DNA from: Platynereis dumerilii
Taxonomy: Eukaryota; Annelida; Polychaeta; Phyllodocida; Nereididae
DNA length: 64,000 bases
NCBI GenBank assembly: GCA_026936325.1
Contig: JAPTHN010000010.1
Span: 46,708,150 to 46,772,149 of the forward strand
Reading direction: 5' to 3'
Under the pieces are notes generated by a model, which did no database searches, was not told the DNA's origin, and was given only the letters and a program-made list of their open reading frames with translations. Shown here piece after piece: positions 50,432-62,399 of this stretch (positions are counted from its first letter, which is position 1; every line of letters begins with the position of its first letter). Position numbers and translations under genes: made by a program.

Positions 50432-50607
50432 ATGGATACCAAGGAAATGGATACCCAGGCTCACCTCACTGATGTCTCGGAATTAGCAGAAAGAAGAGAC
50501 ATTTGTCCAGAACCCAAGTCAGCTGCCGACAAAATCCTCTCGGACCTGAAATCCTCAAAGAGTTCAGCCACACAACGAAAGGTGGACCATCTCCACAAAT
50601 TAGAAAG
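50432..50607 (+). CDS. Conserved first coding exon, copy in unit 3 (unrecognised protein)
   Basis: The ATG at 50432 opens 58 codons plus two bases, with donor AAG|GTTAGT at 50607/50608, as in the other units. The peptide begins MDTKEMDTQAHLTDVSELAE and ends KVDHLHKLE before the split Arg codon. It differs from unit 1 by three silent changes and one T-to-A replacement. An in-frame upstream stop again supports the ATG. Reading on past the donor would add about 55 residues, but those include poorly conserved intronic sequence and should not be taken as protein. The exon lies in a part of unit 3 that resembles unit 1. The protein is hydrophilic and Lys/Ser/Glu-rich with no recognised domain, and downstream exons are unknown. 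Confidence 0.72.
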
Positions 50608-50764
50608 GTTAGTTACAATCTGCAGGGGCATTTCTTTTTCAGGGCATAATACTATGAAGCTCTTCTTCCTCTTTTTTTTTTCGTTGCTCTGGTATGCTCA
50701 GAATCGCCGGGTAGTTCAACCAATTTGTGAGGGGGCCTGCACAGTAATATTCACTCATTATGTG

Positions 50765-51141
50765 AAACGTACGTAGCTCTTTCTTGTGAGTTTCGTACGT
50801 AAATTGGTTGTTTTCACGTATGAAATACGTACGAAAATCTACGTACGTAAAACATACGTAAATTTTCGTGTGGATTTCATGCATGTTAAGTTGGTTTTTG
50901 GGCTTTATCTTGACTTATTTGCTGATTTTGTTTTTAGATAGGCCAATTGAAGGTCTAAACTTAAACCATTTGTGATATCCATATTGCATTAAAATGGCCA
51001 AAGTAACTGAAATGCACCTGTGTGAAATTTTATGAATTTGTACGAAATTCGTACGAAAATGTACGTACGTACTACGAATCGGCTTTTTTTGTGAGTTTCA
51101 TACATAGAATTTACCTACGTAATTCATACGCTGCACAATTG
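50765..51141. mobile_element. CGTACGT-rich MITE, copy in unit 3, left end trimmed
   Basis: It matches 9663-10060 in the same intronic place. The right tip (TACGCTGCACAATTG) is present but about 30 bp of the left end is missing. Its presence in units 1 and 3 and absence from 2 helps order the duplications, or reflects conversion. Confidence 0.65.
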
Positions 51142-52913
51142 CTAGTGTACCCAAAATGCATTGCTCACCAAAAAAAATATAAGCATAAAAGTTCAGAAGT
51201 CATAATCTCAGCAAGGATGTGTTCAGAAGAAAGCAAAGCATGGTGATGGAGCTGAAAAGGGAAAGAAAAAACTTTATGGCACCCTTAATTGCAGCCTTCC
51301 ATGTTGCTACAATTTCCTTATCACTTTTGATGCCAGCCGTGTGCTAATGAGCTTCGTCACATCCATTTTGTCAAGGCCTATTTTTATGATTATATGTGTC
51401 AGATTGTTACAAATTCATGTCCTTTATTCTTTTGGGAGGATCAAGAGATAATATAATATATTTCCATGCTACCTCATTTGTAAATGATCTTTTGAAGAAA
51501 AAACATTGCAAAACAAAATGACGTATGTGCTATATACTTTTGATGTAAAACAGCTGTTCGTTTTTATTGAAAAATGAACTACACTTTCTTTACAGCAACT
51601 TTTGAAAAGTCATAACATGATGTCAGGGAAAAATGTGATGAATGTTATTAATATAATAACGTATGGGATGTATAAAATGAGCAGCTAGTGAAAGCTTTGT
51701 TGATCGGCTATATAATAATATACAATTGCACAAATAATTGCCATATATAGAGATTACAGTTACTATAAGCTCTCAGATGTTATTAGCTTTGGATCAGCGG
51801 GATAATTAGTAGGTTGTTGATTACACAGTGGGAGTGAGAGGAAAAATATATATCTCCAGGTATCCATATGCAATTAGAAAGGCAATGATGATGGTATAGA
51901 GTAATCTACTTTCTTAATTGTGGTGTATACTATGACATGGTATAGTATTTCTTAATTGTGTTACTTTCTGCTGTTTCCATTTGGTCTTCTTGCACTGTAA
52001 GAGCAGCTGTATTACTCTTAAGGTAGACTGTGTTTAACTTTGAGAAGTTGGGATGCAAGATTCTATATACCCTAATCTTTATTACACTGTAGCTGTAAGA
52101 TCGTATTTGATGACAAAAATGCCTCATTAATTTTGAATGCACTATAAGGGGAGGATGAAAACCTTACTCATACAAAGTTGTCAGGAACCCATGATTTTGC
52201 AAATATGAAATACAAAAGAAAACTAATTGATGATATGAAATAACTTTGCATGCAGAGTATGGTCCAAGTTTAGTGTTTTCAAGATGAATTTGAGTTAAGG
52301 CTCAGCATTCAGGAGCAGCAAAACAGATTGCAATTAGTCCACATTTCCTTCCCTTTGCTTCCTAATGAGGAAAAAGCCACTGGGGATTTATAGGTAATTC
52401 TTGCAGATGATGGAACTTCCTCAGATCTGAATGGTAGTGTCATAAGTGGCCTTGTCTACTCTAACTCCATGATAAAAATGTGTATATTTTGTATTCTTTC
52501 ATTGTAATCAAAATATCATTTAGATATTTCTCATATTTGGAACAAATCTCTCCCATCCAACTGTGCATAGAATAGGTTATAGAGTGGCGTTAGTGTGTTC
52601 AAGCTGTATATAAAAAATGTTTGTCATGTGATGCCATATTACATTTGTGCAATTTAGTACTTTAATTGTGAACAGAGATATGCTTGTTGTGTTTGAGAAT
52701 GGAAATCGATTAGTGGAATAACTTAAAAAGTGAAATTAATGTTTCTGCTCACATCACTGCATCTTGAGTAAAAATTCATTTTCATGCTAAATTCAAGCTA
52801 TATGCATTATTCAGTAGGCAACTGTAATACCAGGGAAATCGTCCTTCAGGGCAAAACATTACCCTTGGTCACTGACTACTAGATTATATCATGATAAGTG
52901 TCAAAATTGATGG

Positions 52914-53129
52914 ATGGCTCACTTGGGAGCAATGCTATTTTGTTTTATAGGAATCAAATGGAACAATTACATTACTTACCAAGAACTGTCATTTGAAAAT
53001 GTCAGCATAGGAGCCATTAAGCTGGATACTACTGAAATATTCAGATATGCCCTTGGCAAATTGCCGTCAAAAGTGGTCATATATGATTTGGCCGATGTCA
53101 ATGGTGCTTACAAGAGCAATATAATATAA
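52914..53129 (+). other. Open exon-like frame, copy in unit 3 (possible coding exon)
   Basis: An open frame of 71 codons begins MAHLGAMLFCFIGIKWNNYI, continues TYQELSFENVSIGAIKLDTT and ends VNGAYKSNII before TAA. The same frame in units 1 and 2 keeps most residues but has a TGA where this copy has GGA. Codon content looks coding-like, yet the substitutions are only weakly biased to silent sites. No clear acceptor was found. It may be a decayed exon that happens to be open here. It is unrecognised. Confidence 0.3.
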
Positions 53130-53610
53130 TGACACAATGAATAATGACTTTACTCATGCACATGAATTATCATGAAGGTATACAGGCCAACATCGTAAAA
53201 ATAGCATAATGCAAAATATCATTAAAATTTGATGTGCAATTTCCATTATCATTTTTTATACAACCTCATTTCAATCTTTCAAAAATGCCTGATTTGCCTT
53301 TGAAAGTCAGAAACTTACATGCCAAGATAGACAACAAAAGAAAAAGATTCACAGGAATCTTCTATCATATCTTCCACTTTGGTTTTGTAAAATATCTGGT
53401 ACAAAAAAGTTAATGCCCCCTTTATTGCATGCACTCTCACCTTAGGCAGCCATTATTATTTTGAAAACCTTTGATTTAATTTTCTTATGAATAGCTCTAT
53501 CACAATTTTTGCTACATTAATTTGTGTTCAGGTGAATACAATGTTAGGATTGATGCCACAGCTTAATATCAAATATTTCTATGATTTGAAAATTAATGCT
53601 GTGTTATTAC

Positions 53611-53763
53611 CGGCTCAAGTTAAGAATCCAACAAGTAGTGACCTCCCCCAACTGAATAAATAGCAGGATTGGTTGAAAAGGTGTGAACAACTGAGAATAA
53701 GCCAATCCTGTGGCTCATTCAGTCCAGGGAGGTCACTAATAGGTTGATACTTAACTTGAGCCG
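53611..53763. mobile_element. 153-bp palindromic MITE, unit 3 only
   Basis: CGGCTCAAGTTAAG opens it and the exact complement closes it. Pairing continues weakly inward through AGTGACCTCCC and ACTGAAT to CAGGATTGG. ATTA lies near both ends, a possible 4-bp duplication offset by one base. Confidence 0.65.
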
Positions 53764-54530
53764 ATTATGCTTACAGCACACTCATTCTACCAGGTCAATG
53801 ATTGGGAGAAGGCCTCAAAGGGTTATCAGGAAATTCCTTTGAATGAGAGAACAGCCTTTGATCCAGAGCAGATTTTATGTATGTTCATATAATTCTGCAA
53901 TGTATCAGCTGGTTCATCAGACACTGCCATATTATTAGTAATTTTGGCTCAAATAATTTCACCTGTGTTGTATCAATATAAGTGCTCATTCACACTTCGA
54001 AACTTTGTTAGACACTCAGTAGACTCAAATGATTTAGCAAACACAAGGGAGCCATTTCATTTTGCTTTTTGAGCACCAAAATTTGACAAATATATGGATA
54101 CTCGGTCTACTGTTTGTAACATTAATTATCTGGCCGGCTCATGGAATTGGGGATGGCAATGTACCTTTATGGACATACAGTACAAACCAAAAAAGTATGA
54201 CTACCCAAGCAGGCAGGAAGAATCAGCCACTACTGTAACCTTTCACACCCTTGGCTCCCCCCAAATTACTTCCTCCCCCTTTTTCTCCTTTTTTGGCGAC
54301 ACCAGCCAATTTGATGGCTGATTTTTGCTTTTTGCATAAACGATAATTAAAATAAATTTATTTTGTATAGTGTAAAAATCCATTTTGCTCTACAAGCTGA
54401 CAATACAATAGAATATGAGATAAAGATAAAACATTTACAATATAAACTATGTGCAAATATAAGAGTCTGGTGTGAATTATAAATAGTACTGTCAATTAAA
54501 ATATACTACGAAGAGGTAGGTCATAGACAT

Positions 54531-54580
54531 ACCGGAGGGGGGGCAGGGGGGGGGGGGCAGTCGCCCCCACAAAAGTTTGG
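54531..54580. other. Long G-runs, possible G-quadruplex
   Basis: Runs of 7 and 12 or more G lie close together near 54536-54560, followed by GCAGTCGCCCCC. Nearby 54250-54300 is C/T-rich. No gene is seen between 54130 and 54860. The ORFs over these runs are compositional. Confidence 0.5.
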
Positions 54581-56882
54581 GAAACAGTGAGATTAGGGCA
54601 AAAAGGCTAAAAAAATTCAGGCAGCTGATTAAATAAAAACTATTGAAAATCAATGATTTCCAGGCAATTTCATTTGAAATGGTACTAAATTGCACGTCCA
54701 ATACGCCTATGAGGTAGGTCTTGAACAATTGCATTGCTGGCTCACCTAATGGTGTTTTTAACAAGTGGTAAGGGTGTGATGAGGTGTCAAAGATAGTTGT
54801 AAGGAGATTTGTAATGGATAGGAGAAAGGAGGGAAAAATAGGTAAACAGCGCACTTCTGACAGGAAATGATACTTTATTATGAGCTCTCCTGTATATCAT
54901 TCGGTGATGATACCTTTAACACTTATTTGATACATTTGTGCATTTGTCATGCATGTCTGCTACACTTTCTTTTTTTCCTGAAACATGTATTTCGTGGATT
55001 ATATTCCAAACATGGAATCACAACCTAAAAATGTAATGTACTTTAGTGTGGTGAAATGATCTGGTATGGACACCATATATGATTTTTAATCATGTCATAA
55101 GATAATAAATATCATGCTGCTGATAGGTCTATTAGCAAAGCTAATTTTATCAAACCGAAAACTATTGGTTGTTACGTGTTCAGGGCTGGTATAAGCAGTG
55201 TACACTCCAGTTAAAAAGGTTATACACTACTAGTTATTCTGAAGTTACAGAGGAAACAACTGAGACAGGGCCAGCTGGATAAAAAGGGCAAATCCAATTC
55301 GAGCAACACAATTATCTTTTTTTCACACTTGTTGTCATTTACAACTGAAGGCTATAAAATATGTTCTTCACACTCAGTATCAGGCACAGGATTCCCAAAT
55401 GCTGCTATATGAGTTGAAATGGAAGAATCTAATTGCACCCTTTATTGTAATCTTGCAGGGGTTCTTCAAATTTGGGCAGCATTTTGACGTCTGTATCGAG
55501 CCAAGATTGAGCGCATTCATGTTCTACGCATGGCAACAGAGTTGGTCATGAATTAAGATCATGTGATACGCATTTGGAACTGTTACGCAGAATCAAGCAT
55601 AATAGTTGACTTATGAGACTATTCCTTGGGCCCATCACCATCGTCAGGATGCATGCCTTTTTAGAATATCTCTCTTGTACTAGTGGTCTAAAGTAAAATA
55701 TTTTGAGTTGTTGACAAATGGTCAAAATCGTCATAAAATTGAAAAAAAGCTAACATAACCCACTCTATCATTTGAAGAGTTCTTATCTGGCTTAGGAAAA
55801 TCTATTGCAGTATTTTTTGCTACAAAAGACAACATAGCAAAAGAAAATGTACAAAAATAGACAAACTTGATATTTCAAGATAAGCGCTTAAGCAGCTTTG
55901 TCAAAGATTCTTTAATTTGCGTATCCTCTTTCTTAATTCACAAAAAAAAACAATTTTAAAAATTTGCCTGGATGTCTGAAGTAAGCCGAGGAAAAATGCA
56001 TATATCATGACTTCGAAATTTTTCCATAGAAATAATTCATAAGATAAAAATGGAGAGACCAGTTCTAAATGCACAACGACCATCATACCACTTTAGTATC
56101 ACAACTTATGGGGTGATCATTTACACTCTACTTGTTTGTCTCTCTCGGCAGACTCAAATGATTTAGAATACGCACAGGAACCATTCCACTTTGATATATG
56201 AGCTATAAAATTTGACAAATTACATTAGGTACTGAGTGTATATGCTTGCCTGTGTATATTCATTCTGATGCTTGTAAAATTAATCATTTAGTGGATTAAT
56301 GGCAGGGCAGATGGCAATGTACTCTGATAGACAATTAGACATATGCTATTCTATTTTAATACCGTTTGATAGCCTTTGTAAATTTGTGATATTAATCCCT
56401 TTCCTTATTTTCCCTCTTTTTCGTGTCTGTATGATTTAGCATAATTGTGATTTTTAATCATTTTTAGATATACATTATTAAATTAAATTATCAATGCCTA
56501 TTTTGTCACAACATGCAGGCGGTGATGGACTTTGGCACTCACCTGATATAGTGGTTAATAAGACATGTTAGAGTGTAAAGGTGGAATAATTCTTATAATG
56601 CATACAGCAGCTAACTTGATCATGCAGAAAGCCCAGGTACAAGATGTTTACCTTTTGGTGGCTTTTTTTTTCAACTAACACAGGTCAACAAAAAAAAAAC
56701 TTTCCATCTGCTACCCGAGGAAAACTACTTCTATAAACCTAATTTGTCATGCTGATCCAGAATTTTAAATCAGATTTTTTCGAGAATGTCAGGATTTTGA
56801 GAGGTATTTTTCATCAGGTAGCAGAATCATTGTTGACTAGTGTAATGGCACAGCACCCAACTATTGGTGATATGTTTCCTTA

Positions 56883-57290
56883 GGGACCATTCAGAATTTA
56901 TGACTGGGAGGGGGGTGGGAGTTTTGCCAGAACTTCCCGTCAAAAATTGATACCCCCCTTGAGATTCATGTGGATTTTTAGGCCACCCCTAGGTTTGATG
57001 CGTATTTTTAGTACCCCCCCCCCTCGACATATAAATGAATACACACATATTTAGTGTTATACATGGTTACGCGGTACAGATTCGCGCCATTTCGCGGACT
57101 TTTGCGCGTAAAAAAGCGCGGATAAAGTTAGTTTATGCGGGTTTTATAAAAAAATTCTTTGTTAAAATTTATTACCCTCCCCTTGGAAGTGTTGTCAAAA
57201 ATTAATACCCCCCTTGAAACACGTGTGAAAAGTTAGTACCCCCTCGGGCAAAACTCCCACCCCCCCCAGTCATAAATTCTGAACGGTCCC
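56883..57290. mobile_element. PIF/Harbinger-like MITE, 408 bp, TSD TTA
   Basis: GGGACCATTCAGAATTTATG opens and the complement of GGGACCGTTCAGAATTTATG closes it. TTA is duplicated at 56880-56882 and 57291-57293. A 3-bp TTA/TAA duplication is typical of PIF/Harbinger elements. The outer parts are G- and C-run rich (GTACCCCC types) and the centre is CpG-rich (GCGCGTAAAAAAGCGCG). A second copy is at 63546. Confidence 0.8.
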
Positions 57291-57490
57291 TTAGCTTTTA
57301 TATTTGAGAAATATGAATATTTTAAAATCACAGAAGAGTATCGTCGGAATAATGATATTTTGTCCTGACAAGCAAGCGAATGCGTAAGCATTGATATTCC
57401 AGTTGCTGTTCAACCCTGTATGCTTCCTGCTTGCATTTGCAGGTATTCCACCAGCACTTTCGCCAGTTGTCACCCACAGCTGAAGGCTGA

Positions 57491-57693
57491 TTTACACAGG
57501 TGATTTCATTAGTACGCGATTCTTAGGTTCTAGACCCACCAAATACATGTCATTTTCAGTTAATCTGGTTGGTTTAGAAACAACAAAACGTCACACATTT
57601 GATTTATGAAACGTAGTAAGTGCTGGTTTAGCATTGATTCCTCACTGCCAAGTATGAATGACAAGAATCGCATGGTAATGAAATCACCTGTAA
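57491..57693. mobile_element. 203-bp TIR MITE
   Basis: TTTACACAGGTGATTTCATT at the left is answered by the complement of TTTACAGGTGATTTCATTAC at the right, and both lead inward to GCGATTCTT. Flanking sequence matches the terminal module of other units (CAGCTGAAGG to GAAACTC), giving an approximate empty site at about 13060. Confidence 0.65.
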
Positions 57694-57793
57694 AGAAACT
57701 CGTGAGGCACAAATTCTGCTCTGCAAATTGAAATGGGAGAATCTAATTGCACCTTTTATTGCAGTCTCGGAGGGATCTTCAAATGTGCGCAGT

Positions 57794-58641
57794 CACTCTA
57801 AACATTTGATTGTCACTGTGACAAGTTTATTACTACTTTAGGTAGTAATGGTTGCAAAACTTTGGTAGTGACTTCCTGGAAAATCATTTTGACAATTCTA
57901 TCATAATCAAAATGACTATGTTGACTACGTAAGTGTCTGAAAGGTAGTCAATTTGATCACCATCTGGTAGCTTCGTTAAAACCGCAGTCAGACATAGGGG
58001 ATCTTAACACGACCTCAGGGGGGCTCAATTGTATCACAAATCGCGGCAAAATCGCTGAAAATCAATCAAAAATGAACAGTTATGAGTTGAACAAGCTCAG
58101 GAGCAGTTCCCAGAGCTCTAACTACGACCTAAGTGCTAACTCACTATGATCTCCTGGGCTTCTAGTGCGTGTGTCAAGCAGCTTCAGCAGAGCTTGCAGT
58201 GCGATGTCCATGCTGCAGCTACGACCTTTGAGCTTTCAGTGCATTGCCACAGAGCTGGTGGGGGGCTTCCTCTGAGCTTTGACCAGGTCGCCAACACACT
58301 ACGCTTGTTTTGTGCATACACAAAACAAGCGCAGAGCAGTGGCGTTCTGGAGGGCCTTGGGGCTTCTCCCAGGACCTCAACAAGTTTCTGCTGCATCTCC
58401 AGTACGTCTCCAACTAGTTCTGTGAGACCTTACTGAGTTTGAAATGCGTTTCAGATCGTAGTAAGAGCCCCCTCCAGATCGCAATAGTGTGACTGGGGTC
58501 TTACCAGAGTGGTACAGCTTACTAATCCAATATTTGTCACATTGACAACCTCTTAGTAATTTTTACTCAAGGAGTTGTCGGTTTAGGCACCAGGAATTAC
58601 CACTCTAGAGTTGTCATCTTGACCACCCTGTGTTTAGAGTG
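57794..58641. mobile_element. 848-bp element with CACTCTAAACA ends and a GC-rich core
   Basis: CACTCTAAACA at 57794 and TGTTTAGAGTG ending at 58641 are exact inverses, with weaker matches inward (TGACAA words, TAGTAAT/ATTACTA). The terminal module elsewhere (39170, 55470) reads through. The core at 58000-58470 is much GC-richer than its surroundings and holds a 13-bp perfect hairpin at 58302-58331 (CGCTTGTTTTGTG, 4-nt loop). Overlapping ORFs of 64-96 codons on both strands have no recognised similarity. Confidence 0.6.
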
Positions 58642-59238
58642 GTACTTCGATGCCTGGTATCAAGCTGGGATTGTAGCATGTTTTGTGCACGGCAAGCATT
58701 ATTGTCATTAATTGAGTTTAATTTGAGCTTAAATCTGAAAAATTGGGCAAAAAATAACATAAACATGAGAAAAGAAAACATTATTTCAGCTCTAGAAAAC
58801 ATCTCTCAGTGGTGGAATACAGGTGTAACACCTTCATAATCTTTCAACATGTATTGCATTGTATTATTACAGATCTCGTATTAGTGTGCCATGTTCTTTT
58901 CAACTGCCACAGTGCTCTTGTGATGTCAGTATCAGCATAACGATTTCACAGTTGGTATATTCGCAGTTTTTGTTGTGTCACTTGGAACCATACTGATCAC
59001 ACCATTACAAATCCACAATAAGCTGTTAGATTGTTGCTCAACATTGATTATTCAGTTTGATGTTTTGAATAAATCCAAAAGTTACAATATCTAGCTATAT
59101 ATAATGCATGGATTTTGTGTATAACTGCTATCAGTTTTAGCACTTTTACAACAAAACAAATTCAATCACTCTCACATTCATTTGTTGGTCTGAGAGGTTG
59201 TCATGTGCTGCTCTGTCATGGCAAAAATAATATACTCA

Positions 59239-59493
59239 GAAACCATTCAGAATTTAAGACCTAAGGGGGGGAGGGTTTGCCTGGAGGCATCCTTACCACT
59301 GATTTCCAATAATGTTTATTTGATGATCGAATTCTTAGCCTCCTTGTCTGGCCTTTTCCCAAATTTTTGGGGAGCAACTATCACCCCCCTCCCCATTTCT
59401 CGTCCTCTGGTATGCCCATGCACAACCGCCACGTTCACCTCCAAAAAATCTCCCCATCATCCCCATTCCAGTCATTAATTCTGAACAGTTTCT
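59239..59493. mobile_element. Degraded relative of the Harbinger-like MITE
   Basis: GAAACCATTCAGAATTTAAG at the left and the complement of AGAAACTGTTCAGAATTAAT at the right resemble the GGGACC(A/G)TTCAGAATTTA ends. The interior again has G runs on the left and C runs on the right. No target duplication is visible. Confidence 0.45.
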
Positions 59494-59750
59494 TTGGCGC
59501 AGATCTCACCTAAAAGGCTGAAAAGCCACAAGGTGCTGCCCTCAAGGAGAAATTTCACAACAGGACACCATGAATGTCCATGATGGATCAAGCAAGTGGC
59601 TAAGACATATCAGTTTCACCCGCTTCAACTGAATCAAACAACCATACCAATGAATGCAGATTAGTAAATTGTTATTCACACTTAGACAGCCCATAAGCCT
59701 GACTTGTTGGTAGCAGGTGGAATCAACACTCAAGCTTGGAGTGCCAATAG

Positions 59751-61833
59751 TGATGTCAGTATTGCAATACGGGTTGTTTTTCAATCGGGGTACATGGTTT
59801 TGTCTCAAGGGGGTCAAAAATAAGGGTCTTTTATTTTTCACCAAATAAATTTTTTTCTATTGCAATTTATCATGCCTTGAATTTCTGAAAATTTTAGGGC
59901 TACAAGTGTTCTGAATTTTTTTTTATTTGACATTTTGTGTTGTGGTATTGATGAATTTGACCAAAAACAACTATCATGCCCATCCCTCTATTGCTGGTTT
60001 ATAGCGTTCCTCGTTGTATGGGCTTATGCTGAGTTGGTAGATAGACATATGGCGATGAAAAATAATCTTACTTGCTTAATTTTGGCCAAGCACTTTGTCT
60101 ATACCAAGAAAAAGAAACATTTTGGGAACCAATTTTCCGATAACAATACTATATCTTCTACATAGCAACTCCTATCTGCCTTTGACCCAACATTTTCACA
60201 GACTGACTGGTCTGCAAGAAAAAATAGAACAACTCCACCAAATTTCAACAGTTTATTCATACTGATAGTCATGGTATGACCCGCTGAATTTAACAAATAT
60301 GACAGCATAAATTCATTCGGAGAGGACACTTATTTTGACATGACAATTATAAAGTCTCTGTGGCATACTTCTCGCAGTTGTGGATGAATCAGACCTTGAA
60401 ACACAATTTTCGTCATAGAATTAGGTGACAAAGGATACCTTTTTGTTTTCTTTAAAATTGTGATTAAAGCTATATATGTTCACAAATACAATAGTTCTTA
60501 TTGGCACTACAGATTTGTCATTTCTGCAGAAATTTGTGGGACGTATACTACATATTATATATATGCATTGCTTGTTCATTCAGGCATATTAATGGCACTT
60601 ATTATATTACTTGAACATTTCTCATAAGTATCTATCCAGTTAACCGAGCAATATTGTTTAAGGCAAAGACAAGCAGAAAACTACAATTGCTTTTCTAGCT
60701 TGTCAAACATTTGTCCTCTCCGCCCTTAAAGAGTAGAACGGCTTCATTCATATGTTAGGGTGTACCAGGTAATGATTAAATTAATTTGAATGAACTAACT
60801 ATAAAGGAAATAACAAGGCAAAACAACCATGAGAACATCGCAAGGTAGTGTAGTATTTAAATCTCTCTTTAAGCAATTGAAAAAGAAAGATGTATATCAA
60901 CCATGTTCTGAGGATCCACAGAAGGTGGCACTTGAGCATTTGAGCAGTTAAAAATAACTCAAAATGACAAATTACATTGCATATTGTGCACATACTAAAT
61001 ATCAATGGCTAGGGACAGCAATTAGCAAGATTATGCCCTTGGATATGATACCACCAAAAAACCCAACTTTTGGTTCGGAGAGGACAATGACATTTGACAG
61101 GCTCAATTCAGCATAAGCATTAATGATAGTGAGATATGCATTGTCAGTGTCTCAAAACCTATTAGCCCTACAATTTCAAAGTCTTTAAAGTCAGGTAAAT
61201 CCTTTTGTAAGGAAATAACAGCCATTTTTCCTCATTTTTCGGAGAGGACATGATTTGACGGAAAGCTGTTTTCGGCGTTTTCCGTGCTACGAGTATCGCG
61301 CAGTTGGTACAATTTAAATGAAAAACTTAAAAAAACGTTGTCTAATCTATTTAAGGAGTATTTCTGTAGAATAAAAAAACTCTTAATTCGATGTTATCAC
61401 TGCTTTAGCCGACCCAGTTTCGGAGAGGACAATATTTGACGGAAGTGACCTTTAAGTATTCAATGCAGGATTCTGAAGAGATTAATCATAGCTGTTGCAT
61501 GTAATTTTAATGTTGAACTCTCGGGACCATGTTGAAAGGATATTCACATTGGTTAAAACTTACTGTTAGGTCAGGACTGAAAAATCTGAAGCGATATTTG
61601 CCTAATTTGCAAATGAGACGGTCAATTTTGGTCAAAATGACACAAATAAATTTTTTTTCGGGCAGTTATTAACCGATTTGAATAATTTTTTCGCTACTGT
61701 AGGTCAGTCTCAGTATGTTTAATCATTCTGTATAACGTTTTTTCCACATATATGTATGGTATTTCTGGTATTTTGGATCTCGTGTCACTTTCCAGAGCGT
61801 ACCCCGATTGAAAAACAACCCATACTGACATCA
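59751..61833. mobile_element. 2.08-kb TIR element with five TTCGGAGAGGACA motifs
   Basis: TGATGTCAGTAT opens and its complement closes it. After an 8-bp extra on the left, both ends continue GGGTTGTTTTTCAATCGGGG then TAC. The word CGGAGAGGACA followed within a few bases by TTTGAC(A/G) occurs at 60316, 60700-60722 (inverted), 61074, 61238 and 61419, although the first instance is looser. Such repeats often are transposase-binding sites. The interior has no long ORF, so it is nonautonomous. Confidence 0.7.
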
Positions 61834-62399
61834 TCTGTGCATATATTCACATGGAACATGGCACACTTACACGAGATCTGTAATAATATCATAGGAGTTT
61901 TAATGCTTTTCATGCACATGTTCAATACTGTAAGATTCAGCCAGAAGTGTCCTGTCACCTTTAATTGTGCCACGACTTGGTTAATAGTACTAACTTGATA
62001 CAGGCCATATTCATGCCTTCCATACGAAATCAGCACAACAAATCTTAGAAATATGGCAACGTGCACATGGAGTGCATATTTATCAACAAGAGTATTCTTT
62101 GGATCACATCGTCATATCTGAGACCAGTTGTATGCTACGTGCTTTTAGTCTTAATAGAACCCCTAGCCAGATTTCAAATTAATCGATTTTGTGACAAATG
62201 CTCAGAATTGTCACTGATCATAATGAAGAAAAGGAGTACTTGATTTCCCACCAATCCTTAATTATAAGTATGTTGTATTATTTTTCTTTAGCTAGTGAAT
62301 TTCCCCACTTTGCAGGCACCTTCAAAAGACATCCAGAAAAGTGATGTTTCCTTATAGGAAGGAATTTGTGTAATCATATCCCTGCCAATGAATGAGATT

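Noticed and set aside
54492-54854. 120-codon minus-strand ORF, the longest in the window
   Set aside because: Its end is proline codons from a G run and it has no related frame or domain; it is compositional.
58146-58436. 96-codon ORF in a GC-rich segment
   Set aside because: Overlaps equal-length ORFs on the other strand and lies inside a TIR element; no domain recognised.
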